DNA of 64,000 nucleotides from Chryseobacterium sp. OV279 (GCF_900128945.1 NZ_FQUD01000002.1:459776-523775), one strand, 5' to 3'; numbered from the stretch's first letter, positions 55,546 to 64,000 are shown. Notes: a model not told the origin generated them from the letters alone. Translations and numbers: made by a program.

Positions 55546-56369
55546 TCAACTGCAACGGAAGACTGGTAGAACTGGACACCCCGAAAATCATGGGTATCCT
55601 CAATCTTACCCCGGATTCTTTTTCAGACGGCGGGAAATTCAATAGTGAAAAATCAGCGCTGGAGCATGCAGAGAAGCTTTTGAAAGACGGAGCGGAGATC
55701 ATAGACATCGGGCCGCAATCCACACGTCCGAATGCTGAATTTTTGAGTAGCAAAGAGGAAATAGACAGAATAGGGAATATGATTTCTCTGATCAAAAAAG
55801 AATTTCCGGAAGCACTGATCTCACTGGATACGTTTTATGCTGAAACGGTAAAATTCGGATTTAATGAAGGAATTGACATGATCAATGATATTTCCGGCGG
55901 ACAGTATGACGATAAAATGTTTGATGTCGCAGGTGAAACGAAGCTTCCCTACATTCTGATGCATGTGAATCCGTCTTACGAAACGATGCATGATAAAGTT
56001 AAATTTGAGGACATTACTCTGGAAGTTAACCGTTATTTTTCTAAAAAGACCAATGAACTTCTCGAAAAAGGAGTGAAAGATATCATTCTGGATCCCGGTT
56101 TTGGATTCGGAAAAACGGTAGAAGATCAGATGAAAATGATCGGTGAAACTGAGTATTTAGGCTTTGAAAAATTTCCTTTATTGATCGGTATTTCGAGAAA
56201 ATCATTTATCTATAAACCGCTTGGGAAATCTCCAATGGATATCAATGAAGAAACGCAGAAACTTCACTGGAAAGTTTTGGAGCAGGGCGCTAAAATTTTA
56301 AGAGTACATGATGTGGCGGAAGCTGCAGTAACCATCAGGCAGTTTTGCGAAAAAAATAAAAAGTGTTAA
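55482..56369 (+). CDS. folP: dihydropteroate synthase
   Basis: A 295-residue DHPS that condenses p-aminobenzoate with dihydropterin pyrophosphate in folate synthesis. Motifs: IMGILNLTPDSFSDGGKF, GAEIIDIGPQSTRPNAEFLS, SLDTFYAETVKFGF, MINDISGG, IILDPGFGFGKTVEDQM and LIGISRKSFIYKPLG. The first 20 or so residues (SNSEILQPSNSKTLQPFHS) are encoded by the intergenic repeat and have no match to the family; the normal protein begins about LNCNGRLVEL. No other start exists in frame there, and the -7 box at 55440 supports ATG 55482. Confidence 0.95.
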   Translation: MLSNSEILQPSNSKTLQPFHSLNCNGRLVELDTPKIMGILNLTPDSFSDGGKFNSEKSALEHAEKLLKDGAEIIDIGPQSTRPNAEFLSSKEEIDRIGNMISLIKKEFPEALISLDTFYAETVKFGFNEGIDMINDISGGQYDDKMFDVAGETKLPYILMHVNPSYETMHDKVKFEDITLEVNRYFSKKTNELLEKGVKDIILDPGFGFGKTVEDQMKMIGETEYLGFEKFPLLIGISRKSFIYKPLGKSPMDINEETQKLHWKVLEQGAKILRVHDVAEAAVTIRQFCEKNKKC

Positions 56370-56375
56370 AAAAAC

Positions 56376-56405
56376 TTGCTCAGTATTTAAAAATTAATAC
56401 ATTTG
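56376..56405 (+). promoter_or_regulatory. promoter of the ilv operon
   Basis: TTG (56376-56378), exactly 19 bases, then TACATTTG (56398-56405): a full match to the Bacteroidota consensus TTG-N19-TAnnTTTG. The leader ATG lies 4 bases after the -7 box, so the transcript probably starts at or next to it. Confidence 0.8.
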
Positions 56406-56409
56406 CAGT

Positions 56410-56493
56410 ATGAATTTTACGAATCAGAAAAATATTATTGTCATTTCTAACATTATTGTTGTAGTAAACAGCAGTAGGGAAGCGGCATTGTAA
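56410..56493 (+). CDS. ilv leader peptide 1 (Ile/Val-rich)
   Basis: A 27-codon ORF that starts MNFTNQKN, continues IIVISNIIVVVN and ends SSREAAL, stop TAA. Five isoleucine and five valine codons cluster in twelve positions. It is followed after 22 bases by a terminator. This is a classical branched-chain attenuator leader. The TSS is predicted at or next to the ATG, so it may be translated as a leaderless message. Confidence 0.88.
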   Translation: MNFTNQKNIIVISNIIVVVNSSREAAL

Positions 56494-56515
56494 AATATTT
56501 TAATTTAAATTATAT

Positions 56516-56546
56516 AAGCCGTTTCATTTTGAAGCGGCTTTTTTTT
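56516..56546 (+). terminator. ilv attenuator terminator 1
   Basis: AAGCCGTTTCA (56516-56526) pairs with TGAAGCGGCTT (56530-56540), one G-T pair, followed by a run of T. Confidence 0.9.
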
Positions 56547-56558
56547 ATTTCAGAAATT

Positions 56559-56615
56559 ATGGATCAGTTATTAACAGTAATTATTATCGTCATTATTATT
56601 CCCTTGCTTTGGTGA
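56559..56615 (+). CDS. ilv leader peptide 2 (Ile/Val/Leu-rich)
   Basis: An 18-codon ORF reading MDQLLTVIIIVIIIPLLW, stop TGA. Twelve of its eighteen residues are Ile, Val or Leu. It lies 13 bases after the first terminator and is followed by a second terminator at 56645. The two leaders thus form tandem attenuators that read the same three amino acids in different codon order. Confidence 0.85.
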   Translation: MDQLLTVIIIVIIIPLLW

Positions 56616-56644
56616 GAAGGATAGAGTATGACTGTACATATTTG

Positions 56645-56676
56645 AGCCCTCTCACATCGTGAGAGGGCTTTTTTTA
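56645..56676 (+). terminator. ilv attenuator terminator 2
   Basis: AGCCCTCTCAC (56645-56655) and GTGAGAGGGCT (56659-56669) are perfect complements around ATC and are followed by a T-run. It ends 32 bases before ilvE. Confidence 0.92.
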
Positions 56677-56708
56677 TACCCATTTGTTAATTTTTAAAAC
56701 CCTAAATA

Positions 56709-57581
56709 ATGTATTACAACGACAAAACGATCGTGTATTTTGATGGAAATTTCCTCAAGGCAGAAGAAGCAGGAATGAATCTCTACGGACAATCACTTCA
56801 CTACGGTTACTCCGTTTTTGAAGGCATAAAATCCTACAATACCGAATACGGAACCAAAATTTTTAAAGCAGAAGAACATTACGAAAGACTGAAAAGATCA
56901 GCAGAAATGATGTACATCCCGTTTGATTACTCAGTCAGTGAACTGACGGATCTTACCTATGAACTTTTGGAGCGTAACGGATTCAAAGATGCTTATATCC
57001 GCCCGTTGGTAACCTGTTCGCCCAATATGTCCCTTTCAAAAGGACAAAAATCCTACCTCTCTCTGCTTGCCTGGGAATGGAGCAAAGGCTATCTCGCAGA
57101 CAAAATGAAAATCATGACCTCAGGTTTTCAGCGTCCAAATCCAAATGCTTTTAAAGTGGAAGCCAAAGTAGGCGGCCATTACGTCAATTCTATTCTGGCC
57201 TGTCAGGATGCCAAAGACAAAGGCTATGACGAAGCCCTTTTACTTGATGAAAACGGAAATGTCGCTGAAAGCTCAGGTGCCAATATATTCTACGAAAAAG
57301 ACGGAACATTATTTACGCCTGCAAAAGGAAGCATACTGCCGGGAATCACAAGACAGACGGTATTCGAAATATGCAGTGAACTGAATATTCCCGTTAAAGA
57401 AATCTTCTTTACGCCTGAAGAAATGAGAGGAGCTGATGCCGCTTTCTTCTGTGGTACTGCAGCTGAGATTGTAGCGCTGGATTCATTGGATGATGTTCCT
57501 TTCACCAAAAACTGGGAGGATACAGCAAGTGGAAAAGTACAGCAGGCCTATCAGAAACTGGTAAGAGTTCTGTCATTGTAA
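56709..57581 (+). CDS. ilvE: branched-chain amino acid aminotransferase
   Basis: A 290-residue fold-type IV PLP enzyme that transaminates the keto acids of Ile, Val and Leu. Signatures: SLHYGYSVFEGIKSYNTEYG, AYIRPLVTCSPNMSL, VGGHYVNSILACQDAKDKGYDEALLLDENGNVAESSGANIFY (the lysine is replaced by the normal KVGGHY context, with the PLP lysine at AKVGG) and GITRQTVFEICSE. It is the first structural gene after the two attenuators. 211 bases separate it from ilvD; that gap shows no clear terminator. Confidence 0.93.
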   Translation: MYYNDKTIVYFDGNFLKAEEAGMNLYGQSLHYGYSVFEGIKSYNTEYGTKIFKAEEHYERLKRSAEMMYIPFDYSVSELTDLTYELLERNGFKDAYIRPLVTCSPNMSLSKGQKSYLSLLAWEWSKGYLADKMKIMTSGFQRPNPNAFKVEAKVGGHYVNSILACQDAKDKGYDEALLLDENGNVAESSGANIFYEKDGTLFTPAKGSILPGITRQTVFEICSELNIPVKEIFFTPEEMRGADAAFFCGTAAEIVALDSLDDVPFTKNWEDTASGKVQQAYQKLVRVLSL

Positions 57582-57792
57582 ATTTAAAGAACTTAAATAT
57601 TTAGTAATCAGTTAAATACATCTGTTTTTCAAACAATTGAATATTGTAGTTTTCATAAAAGTGAAAATAAAAAAGAGATTACAAGCTGTAGTTTTGGACC
57701 AAAATTAAGGAAAAGCTTCATTGATGGATTCCAAAAAAAAATGAAATTATGGATACACACAGAGAGGATAAGAATAGCAAATGCAGGATAAT

Positions 57793-59475
57793 ATGTTAAA
57801 TAAATATTCAAAAACATTCACACAAAACAGCGAACAGCCCGCAGCAAAAGCAATGCTTTACGGAATAGGCTTTACAGAAGAAGATATGCACAAGGCCCAG
57901 ATCGGTATTGCCAGTATGGGATATGACGGAAATACCTGCAATATGCACCTCAATGACTTGGCTAAAGTGGTAAAAAAAGGAACCTGGAACCATGGTCTTG
58001 CGGGATTAATATTCAATACCATAGGCGTAAGCGACGGGATGAGCAACGGGACAGACGGAATGCGGTATTCACTGGTAAGCCGCGATGTGATTGCAGACAG
58101 TATCGAAGCCATCTGCGGAGCACAGTATTATGACGGAATTATTGCATTACCGGGCTGTGACAAAAATATGCCGGGAACCATTATCGCGATGGGAAGACTG
58201 GACAGACCATCCATCATGGTGTATGGAGGAACAATAGCACCGGGATGTTATAAAAATGAACCGCTTAATATCGTTTCGGCCTTTGAAGCTTTGGGTAAAA
58301 AAATCGCCGGAGAAATTTCAGAAGAAGATTTCAACGGAGTGATTAAAAATTCCTGTCCGGGAGCAGGAGCATGCGGAGGAATGTACACCGCCAACACCAT
58401 GTCTTCAGCCATAGAAGCTTTAGGGATGAGCCTTCCGTATTCATCTTCCAATCCCGCATTAAGTGATGAAAAGCAGAATGAATGTCTGGAGGCAGGAAAG
58501 TATATTAAAATATTACTGGAAAGAGATATCAAACCTTCAGACATCATGACCCGAAAGGCTTTCGAAAATGCGCTTCGTCTGATCATTATTCTTGGGGGCA
58601 GTACCAATGCCGTTTTGCATTTTATAGCAATGGCGAAAAGCGTAGGCGTTTCCGTAACTCAGGACGATTTCCAGAAGATGAGCGACATCACACCGGTATT
58701 GGCAGATCTTAAACCGAGTGGAAAATACCTGATGCAGGATCTTCATAACCATGGAGGAACACCTGCTGTCATGAAATACTTACTGGAAGAAGGTTTGCTG
58801 CATGGCGACTGTTTAACGGTTACCGGAAAAACCATCGCTGAAAATCTTGAAAATGTTACTAGACTTGATTTTACAAAGCAAAAGATCATCAGACCTTTAT
58901 CAAATCCAATCAAAGAAACAGGGCATTTAAGAATATTGTACGGAAACCTCGCTGAGAAAGGGAGTGTTGCGAAAATCACAGGGAAAGAAGGCGAAAAATT
59001 TTCAGGAAAAGCAAGGGTATTCGATGGAGAAAAAGACCTGATTAAAGGGATTGAAAACGGAAGAGTTCAGCACGGAGACGTTATTGTCATCCGTCATGAA
59101 GGACCGAAAGGCGCACCGGGAATGCCGGAAATGCTGAAACCTACCAGCGCTCTGATCGGAGCAGGACTGGGCGGAAGTGTAGCTTTAATTACCGATGGTA
59201 GATTCAGTGGCGGAACTCATGGCTTTGTGGTAGGACACATCACTCCGGAAGCGTATGAAGGCGGTCTGATTGCTTTTGTGAAAGACAATGACCTCATTGA
59301 AATTGACGCAATAAATAACACCATACAGCTCAAAGTATCTGAGGAAGAAATCGAACAGCGAAAGAAAGGATGGCAAAAACCTGAACTTAAAGTAAAAAAA
59401 GGATTGCTGTACAAATATGCACTCACCGTATCATCAGCCGCAGAAGGCTGTGTAACAGATGAAATCACTCAATAA
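57793..59475 (+). CDS. ilvD: dihydroxy-acid dehydratase
   Basis: A 560-residue iron-sulfur dehydratase for the third common step of Ile and Val synthesis. The cluster cysteines are in [37 protein letters not shown] and [20 protein letters not shown]. The substrate-binding C-terminal region has [14 protein letters not shown] and [20 protein letters not shown]. The start at 57793 ([11 protein letters not shown]) matches homologues; the ATG at 57781 would add four residues. It ends 7 bases before ilvB. Confidence 0.96.
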   Translation: MLNKYSKTFTQNSEQPAAKAMLYGIGFTEEDMHKAQIGIASMGYDGNTCNMHLNDLAKVVKKGTWNHGLAGLIFNTIGVSDGMSNGTDGMRYSLVSRDVIADSIEAICGAQYYDGIIALPGCDKNMPGTIIAMGRLDRPSIMVYGGTIAPGCYKNEPLNIVSAFEALGKKIAGEISEEDFNGVIKNSCPGAGACGGMYTANTMSSAIEALGMSLPYSSSNPALSDEKQNECLEAGKYIKILLERDIKPSDIMTRKAFENALRLIIILGGSTNAVLHFIAMAKSVGVSVTQDDFQKMSDITPVLADLKPSGKYLMQDLHNHGGTPAVMKYLLEEGLLHGDCLTVTGKTIAENLENVTRLDFTKQKIIRPLSNPIKETGHLRILYGNLAEKGSVAKITGKEGEKFSGKARVFDGEKDLIKGIENGRVQHGDVIVIRHEGPKGAPGMPEMLKPTSALIGAGLGGSVALITDGRFSGGTHGFVVGHITPEAYEGGLIAFVKDNDLIEIDAINNTIQLKVSEEEIEQRKKGWQKPELKVKKGLLYKYALTVSSAAEGCVTDEITQ

Positions 59476-59482
59476 ATAGACA

Positions 59483-61210
59483 ATGAAGAACCTAAATGTA
59501 TCCACAGAAACAGAAATCAGCGGCAGCCGGATCATCCTTGAAGCATTTCTTCAGGAAGGGGTAAAAACCATATTCGGGTATCCGGGTGGCGCCATTATCC
59601 CCATTTATGACGCACTTTACGACTATAAAGATCAGTTGGAACATATTCTGGTCCGTCACGAGCAGGGAGCAGTCCATGCAGCACAGGGGCTTGCCAGAGT
59701 ATCCGGAGAAGTGGGAGTGGTATTAGCGACAAGTGGTCCGGGAGCCACCAATCTGGTAACGGGATTAGCTGATGCCCTGTTGGATAATACACCGATTGTT
59801 TGTATTACGGGACAGGTTTTTGACCATCTTCTGGGAACCGATGCATTTCAGGAAATTGATGTTATGAATGTCACCAGCCCTGTTACAAAGTGGAATTATC
59901 AGGTCACCGATGCGGATGAACTTTCCGAAGTATTGGCGAAAGCATTCTATATCGCAAGATCCGGAAGACCCGGTCCGGTATTAATTGATGTCACGAAAAA
60001 TGCCCAGCTGCAAAAGGTGTTCAACAGAGGGTACACACCGTGTGATTCTTTGAGAAGTTACAGACCGAATCCTGTTCCCCATATGGACGCTATTGAAAAA
60101 GCTTCTTTTCTGATTAATAATGCAGAAAGACCATTCATCATTGCCGGACAGGGAATTATGTTGGCAAAAGCTGAGAAAGAGTTTTTACAGTTTGCTGAGA
60201 AATCAGGAATTCCGGTAGCATGGACGGTCTTGGGAATGAGTGCCATCCCGACGGTTCATCCACAGGCTGTAGGAATGGTGGGAATGCATGGAAACTACGG
60301 CCCCAATATTCTTACCAATGAATGTGATGTGTTGATTGCAGTAGGAATGCGCTTTGACGACCGTGTGACCGGAAGACTGGATCAGTATGCGAAACAGGCG
60401 AGTATCATTCATCTGGACATTGACAAAGCAGAAATCAATAAAAATGTAAAAGTTGAGGTTCCGATTCTTGGAAACTGTAAAGAAACTTTACCCCTTCTAA
60501 CACAGCTAATAGAACCGGGAGCACATAGAGACTGGCACCAAAAGTTTAAAGACTGCTATGAAATTGAACATGATCAGCTGATCAGCCACGAACTCTATCC
60601 TTCAGAAGGCGAAATTACGATGGGAGAAGTTGTTCGTCACCTAAACGAAATGACTAAAGGAGAAGCAGTGATTGTTACGGATGTAGGGCAGCATCAGATG
60701 GCTACCTGCAGATATTCAAGCTTTAAACATTCCAGAAGCAATATTACCAGCGGAGGATTGGGAACCATGGGATTCTGCCTTCCAGCCGCAATAGGAGCCG
60801 CTTATGGAGTCACCAACCGTCATGTTATTGCCGTGATGGGAGATGGTGGAGCCCAGATGAATATCCAGGAATTGGGAACACTGATGCAGTATCAGCCTGA
60901 TATCAAAATTTTGATTCTTAATAACTGCTATCTGGGAATGGTAAGACAGTGGCAGGAATTATTTCATGAAGAAAGATATTCCTCGGTAGATATTCAGAGT
61001 CCGGATTTTGTGCAGGTAGCTAAAGGGTATAAAATCCCGGGACGAAAAGTAGTGGAGAGGGAAGAACTGGAAGCGGGACTTAGTGAAATGCTTCATCATC
61101 AAGGCGCTTTCCTGCTGGAAGTCATGACCGGGAAAGAACATAATGTTTTTCCCATGATTCCTCAGGGGAAAAGTGTTTCAGAGATCGTACTGACTAACAA
61201 TAAGACATAA
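59483..61210 (+). CDS. ilvB: acetolactate synthase, large subunit
   Basis: A 575-residue thiamine-diphosphate enzyme that makes acetolactate or acetohydroxybutyrate. The catalytic glutamate is in LVRHEQGAVHAAQGLARVSG, after FGYPGGAIIPIYDALYDY. The central FAD/Rossmann domain contains HGNYGPNILTNECDVLIAVG. The thiamine-binding motif is VMGDGGAQMNIQELGTLMQY to LNNCYLGMVRQWQELF. It acts with the small subunit encoded 20 bases downstream. Confidence 0.96.
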   Translation: MKNLNVSTETEISGSRIILEAFLQEGVKTIFGYPGGAIIPIYDALYDYKDQLEHILVRHEQGAVHAAQGLARVSGEVGVVLATSGPGATNLVTGLADALLDNTPIVCITGQVFDHLLGTDAFQEIDVMNVTSPVTKWNYQVTDADELSEVLAKAFYIARSGRPGPVLIDVTKNAQLQKVFNRGYTPCDSLRSYRPNPVPHMDAIEKASFLINNAERPFIIAGQGIMLAKAEKEFLQFAEKSGIPVAWTVLGMSAIPTVHPQAVGMVGMHGNYGPNILTNECDVLIAVGMRFDDRVTGRLDQYAKQASIIHLDIDKAEINKNVKVEVPILGNCKETLPLLTQLIEPGAHRDWHQKFKDCYEIEHDQLISHELYPSEGEITMGEVVRHLNEMTKGEAVIVTDVGQHQMATCRYSSFKHSRSNITSGGLGTMGFCLPAAIGAAYGVTNRHVIAVMGDGGAQMNIQELGTLMQYQPDIKILILNNCYLGMVRQWQELFHEERYSSVDIQSPDFVQVAKGYKIPGRKVVEREELEAGLSEMLHHQGAFLLEVMTGKEHNVFPMIPQGKSVSEIVLTNNKT

Positions 61211-61230
61211 TAATATAAAATAGAAAAAAG

Positions 61231-61512
61231 ATGAATTCAGAAAACAGGGAATACACCATAACAGCCTACACAGAAGATTATCTGGGGCTGATCGGCAGGA
61301 TCAATGCTATTTTTTCAAGGAGAAGAGTTTCCATTGTGAATTTTAATGCAGGGCCTTCCGATATTGAAAAAGTAAAAAAGTTTGTCATCGTCATCAGAGA
61401 AACGGAAGAATCTGTACAGAAGATCACCCGACAGATGGAAAAACAGGTAGATGTTCTTGAGGTTCATTACCATAAAAATCCATACCTGACCGTAGCGGCA
61501 CACGCAAGCTAA
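61231..61512 (+). CDS. ilvN: acetolactate synthase small subunit, ACT-only form
   Basis: A 93-residue protein consisting of a single ACT domain (EYTITAYTEDYLGLIGRINA; VSIVNFNAGPSDIEKVKKFV). It activates IlvB and usually gives feedback inhibition by valine. Typical IlvN/IlvH proteins have about 160-190 residues with a C-terminal domain that is absent here; the size is like E. coli IlvM. No continuation is found in the 51 bases before ilvC, so it is not a frameshift. Confidence 0.9.
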   Translation: MNSENREYTITAYTEDYLGLIGRINAIFSRRRVSIVNFNAGPSDIEKVKKFVIVIRETEESVQKITRQMEKQVDVLEVHYHKNPYLTVAAHAS

Positions 61513-61563
61513 TTAGAAAAACAATCAAAAAAATATCATTAACAAATATAAAAATTAAAGAAA

Positions 61564-62610
61564 ATGGCAAAATTGAATTTTGGCGGAGTAGAGGAAAACG
61601 TAGTAACAAGAGAGGAATTCCCATTAGATAAAGCTCAGGAAGTATTAAAAGATGAGATCGTAGCAGTGATCGGCTATGGTGTACAGGGACCGGGACAGGC
61701 ACTTAACCAGAAAGACAACGGAATCAATGTGATTGTGGGCCAGAGAAAAAATTCAAAATCATGGGATAAGGCCGTAGCAGATGGATTTGTACCGGGAGAA
61801 ACCTTATTCGAAATAGAAGAAGCTTTGCAAAAAGGAACAATTATTTGCTATCTGTTGAGTGATGCAGCCCAGATCGAATACTGGCCGAAAGTGAAACAGC
61901 ATCTTACCCCTGGAAAAGCCCTGTATTTTTCTCACGGCTTCGGAATTACCTTTAATGAACGTACGGGAATTATTCCTCCGGCTGAGGTTGATGTATTCCT
62001 TGTTGCGCCGAAAGGATCAGGAACGTCACTGAGAAGAATGTTTCTTCAGGATCGCGGACTGAACAGCAGTTTTGCGGTATATCAGGATGCTACTGGGAAA
62101 GCTAGAGAAAGAGTGACTGCATTGGGAATAGCTATTGGAAGCGGTTATTTATTTGAAACAGACTTTAAAAAAGAAGTATTCAGTGACCTTGCAGGAGAAA
62201 GAGGAACTTTGATGGGTGCTGTACAGGGAATATTTGCGGCTCAATATGATGTATTGAGGAAAAACGGGCACAGTCCTTCTGAAGCATTTAACGAAACCGT
62301 TGAAGAATTAACCCAATCATTAATGCCTTTGGTGGCAGAAAACGGAATGGACTGGATGTATGCGAACTGCAGCACCACAGCACAAAGAGGAGCACTGGAC
62401 TGGTGGAAACGTTTCAGAGATGCCACTTCTCCTTTATTTGAAGAATTATATGAAAGTGTTGCAAAAGGAGATGAAGCCCAGCGTTCCATCGACAGCAACA
62501 GCAAACACGATTACAGAGAAAAACTGGAAGTAGAACTTACTGAGCTTAGAGAAAGCGAAATGTGGAGAGCCGGCAAGACGGTCCGCAGTCTCAGACCAGA
62601 GAACAATTAA
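61564..62610 (+). CDS. ilvC: ketol-acid reductoisomerase, yeast Ilv5-like
   Basis: A 348-residue enzyme that isomerises and reduces acetolactate with NADPH and Mg2+. The NADPH motif is AVIGYGVQGPGQALNQKDNG; NVIVGQRKNSKSWDKA, LLSDAAQIEYWPKVK, LYFSHGFGITF and LVAPKGSGTSLRRMF are conserved. VQGIFAAQYDVLRKNGHSPS and EAFNETVEELTQSLMPL supply metal ligands. The C-terminus TVRSLRPENN and many of these stretches resemble the eukaryotic Ilv5 type more than the E. coli type, as is known for Bacteroidota. Confidence 0.95.
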   Translation: MAKLNFGGVEENVVTREEFPLDKAQEVLKDEIVAVIGYGVQGPGQALNQKDNGINVIVGQRKNSKSWDKAVADGFVPGETLFEIEEALQKGTIICYLLSDAAQIEYWPKVKQHLTPGKALYFSHGFGITFNERTGIIPPAEVDVFLVAPKGSGTSLRRMFLQDRGLNSSFAVYQDATGKARERVTALGIAIGSGYLFETDFKKEVFSDLAGERGTLMGAVQGIFAAQYDVLRKNGHSPSEAFNETVEELTQSLMPLVAENGMDWMYANCSTTAQRGALDWWKRFRDATSPLFEELYESVAKGDEAQRSIDSNSKHDYREKLEVELTELRESEMWRAGKTVRSLRPENN

Positions 62611-62625
62611 TCAGGAAAAATAACA

Positions 62626-63882
62626 ATGGAAGAAACGTATCCTTCTGTTTTGGACAATGTCTATAAAGCAGCAAAAAGACTCAGAAATGTAGTGGTAAGA
62701 ACTCCTCTGGCGATCAATAATCATCTCTCCGGTATTTATAAGGCAAAGATTAGTTTTAAAAGAGAAGATCTGCAGCAGGTGAGATCCTATAAGATCAGGG
62801 GCGCTTACAATAAAATGGCGGTGATGTCTCCTGAAAACCTTGCAAAAGGGGTGGTTTGTGCCAGTGCAGGAAATCATGCTCAGGGAGTGGCTTTTGCATG
62901 CAGCACCATGAAAGTGAAAGGTACCATTTTTATGCCTTTGCCCACGCCGGGACAAAAGCTGGAACAGGTGAAAATGTTTGGAGGGGATGATATTGATATT
63001 GTGCTTTACGGGGATACTTTCGATGAAGCTAAAGATGCCGCACTGAAGTTCTGCAAAGAGAATCAGGGAATATTTATTCACCCGTTTGATGATCAGGATA
63101 TTATTAATGGTCAGGCTACGGCAGCACTGGAGATTCTTGAGCAGTCGGCTGAGCCTATTGATTATCTTTTTCTTCCGGTTGGAGGCGGTGGTCTGGCTGC
63201 AGGCGTTTGTTCTGTATTCAAAGAATTGTCTCCACACACGAAGATTATAGGAGTAGAACCTTCTGCAGCGGCAAGTATGAAAAAAGCACTGGAAAAAGGA
63301 CAACCGATGCTTCTTGAAAAAATAAGCCGTTTTGTAGATGGGGCCGCCGTACAGAAAGTAGGAGATCTTAATTTCGAACTCTGTAAAAATGTTTTGTACG
63401 ATATGGCTTTAGTGGATGAAGGAATGGTGTGCGAAACCATTCTTTCCCTCTATAATAAAGATGCTGTGGTCGTAGAACCTGCCGGAGCTCTTTCCGTAGC
63501 TGCACTCGGGAAATATAAAGATCAGATCAAGGGAAAAAATGTAGTCTGTATCATCAGTGGAAGCAATAATGATATTACGAGAATGGAAGAGATCAAAGAA
63601 AAAGCTCTTCTTCATGCGGGTTTAAAGCATTATTTTCTCGTTAGATTTGCACAACGTCCAGGAGCTTTGAAAACCTTTGTCATGAATGTTTTAGGACCGA
63701 ATGATGACATCACTTTTTTTGAATACACGCAAAAAAATTCAAAAGAGAAAGGGATTGCTGTTTTAGGAATCGGACTGAGGGATAGCGAAGATTTTACTCC
63801 GTTGCTTAATAATATGAAGAAGTATGACTTTTTTGTTAATTATCTGAATAATGATCCTTCTTTGATGAATTTGCTTATTTAA
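62626..63882 (+). CDS. ilvA: threonine ammonia-lyase (threonine deaminase)
   Basis: A 418-residue PLP enzyme that turns threonine into 2-oxobutyrate, the first step specific for isoleucine. FKREDLQQVRSYKIRGAYNK has the PLP lysine, VVCASAGNHAQGVAFACSTM the asparagine loop, and FLPVGGGGLAAGVCSVF the phosphate cup. The C-terminal ACT-like domain starts HAGLKHYFLVRFAQRPGALK and is short (single), as in many Bacteroidota forms. It is the last ilv gene before the window end; leu genes may follow outside. Confidence 0.95.
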   Translation: MEETYPSVLDNVYKAAKRLRNVVVRTPLAINNHLSGIYKAKISFKREDLQQVRSYKIRGAYNKMAVMSPENLAKGVVCASAGNHAQGVAFACSTMKVKGTIFMPLPTPGQKLEQVKMFGGDDIDIVLYGDTFDEAKDAALKFCKENQGIFIHPFDDQDIINGQATAALEILEQSAEPIDYLFLPVGGGGLAAGVCSVFKELSPHTKIIGVEPSAAASMKKALEKGQPMLLEKISRFVDGAAVQKVGDLNFELCKNVLYDMALVDEGMVCETILSLYNKDAVVVEPAGALSVAALGKYKDQIKGKNVVCIISGSNNDITRMEEIKEKALLHAGLKHYFLVRFAQRPGALKTFVMNVLGPNDDITFFEYTQKNSKEKGIAVLGIGLRDSEDFTPLLNNMKKYDFFVNYLNNDPSLMNLLI

Positions 63883-63938
63883 AACGGGCTGTGAAGTGGT
63901 GTTGGGTTTCGCAAGGACGCTATTTTTTTCATACGATG

Positions 63939-64000
63939 TGTTGTTAAGGCGCAAGGATTTTATCTGCGATAAAATTTAAAGCTGCTGATATATTACAAAG
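63939..64000 (+). repeat. dispersed repeats at the window end
   Basis: TGTTGTTAAGGCGCAAGGAT with ATTTTATC, TGC, GATAAAAT (63939-63977) is the direct partner of the element at 6607-6650. The last 30 bases, AAAATTTAAAGCTGCTGATA and TATTACAAA, match 48112-48140. Thus two known dispersed words are joined here; the element continues past the window. Confidence 0.7.

Noticed and set aside
57733..57783. Third leader peptide before ilvD ([16 protein letters not shown])
   Set aside because: Only three Ile codons, no terminator hairpin between it and ilvD, and the reading ends next to the ilvD start.
62611..63303. Long minus-strand ORF (230 codons)
   Set aside because: Antisense shadow of ilvA; composition (F, C, R, H, S-rich) is typical of a reverse frame.

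Overview
The window reads as the chromosome of a Chryseobacterium-like member of the Flavobacteriia (Bacteroidota). The grounds are: type IX secretion (T9SS) C-terminal sorting tails on two proteins, two GLPGLI proteins, a DUF1501/DUF1800 pair, BT_3928 and DUF1599 proteins, AT-rich DNA, promoters with the Bacteroidota -7 box TAnnTTTG, almost no Shine-Dalgarno sites, and leader-peptide attenuators of flavobacterial style. No prophage, insertion sequence, CRISPR array or rRNA was seen. Genus and species are inference.

Layout. 1-3.8 kb (minus): two overlapping ATPase genes (the second runs off the window edge) behind a long palindrome, then an R2K-type ATP-grasp protein, an unknown protein and an RlaP-type nucleotidyltransferase. 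4.1-6.5 kb (plus): cobT-cobS-cobC, the lower ligand part of cobalamin synthesis. 6.5-9.2 kb: repeats, a 45-residue ORF, a WYL regulator and a HopJ-family gene. 9.3-12.8 kb (plus): a divergent RtcB RNA ligase, about 385 bases of structured intergenic DNA containing a tRNA-like gene with about 25 extra nucleotides, and an unrecognised 583-residue protein. 13-15.7 kb: DUF1501/DUF1800. 16-21.6 kb: outer-membrane barrel, glucokinase, two YceI proteins, a hydrolase, an Amt transporter. 21.7-38.1 kb: mixed housekeeping (azoreductase/Crp, serine dehydratase, serine-hydrolase operon, tyrA with its attenuator, cation/proton antiporter, LytTR two-component pair, alanine dehydrogenase, tsaE). 38.4-43.5 kb: a small secreted protein, two GLPGLI proteins and a large T9SS adhesin-like protein. 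43.6-49.8 kb: dnaG, clpP, a T9SS protein behind a cobalamin riboswitch, a phytase-like lipoprotein. 49.9-56.4 kb: tpiA, an S9 peptidase, TerB-like, BT_3928, DUF1599 and divergent folP. 56.4-63.9 kb: the isoleucine/valine operon ilvE-D-B-N-C-A behind two tandem attenuators.

How the parts work together. Amino-acid supply is controlled by translation of short peptides: an Ile/Val/Leu-rich pair before ilvE and a Tyr/Tyr/Tyr peptide before tyrA, each followed by a terminator hairpin. Corrinoid supply appears twice: an unswitched cobTSC synthesis operon and a riboswitch-controlled secreted two-repeat protein that could capture corrinoids outside the cell. RNA-repair-type genes (RtcB, RlaP-type nucleotidyltransferase, R2K ATP-grasp) sit within the first 13 kb. 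The RtcB / tRNA-like RNA / 583-residue protein locus is the best candidate for an undescribed system.

Many intergenic spaces are filled with paired low-complexity words and inverted repeats. One element of about 190 bases occurs in opposite orientations on both sides of a secreted-protein gene at 27.5-28.2 kb.
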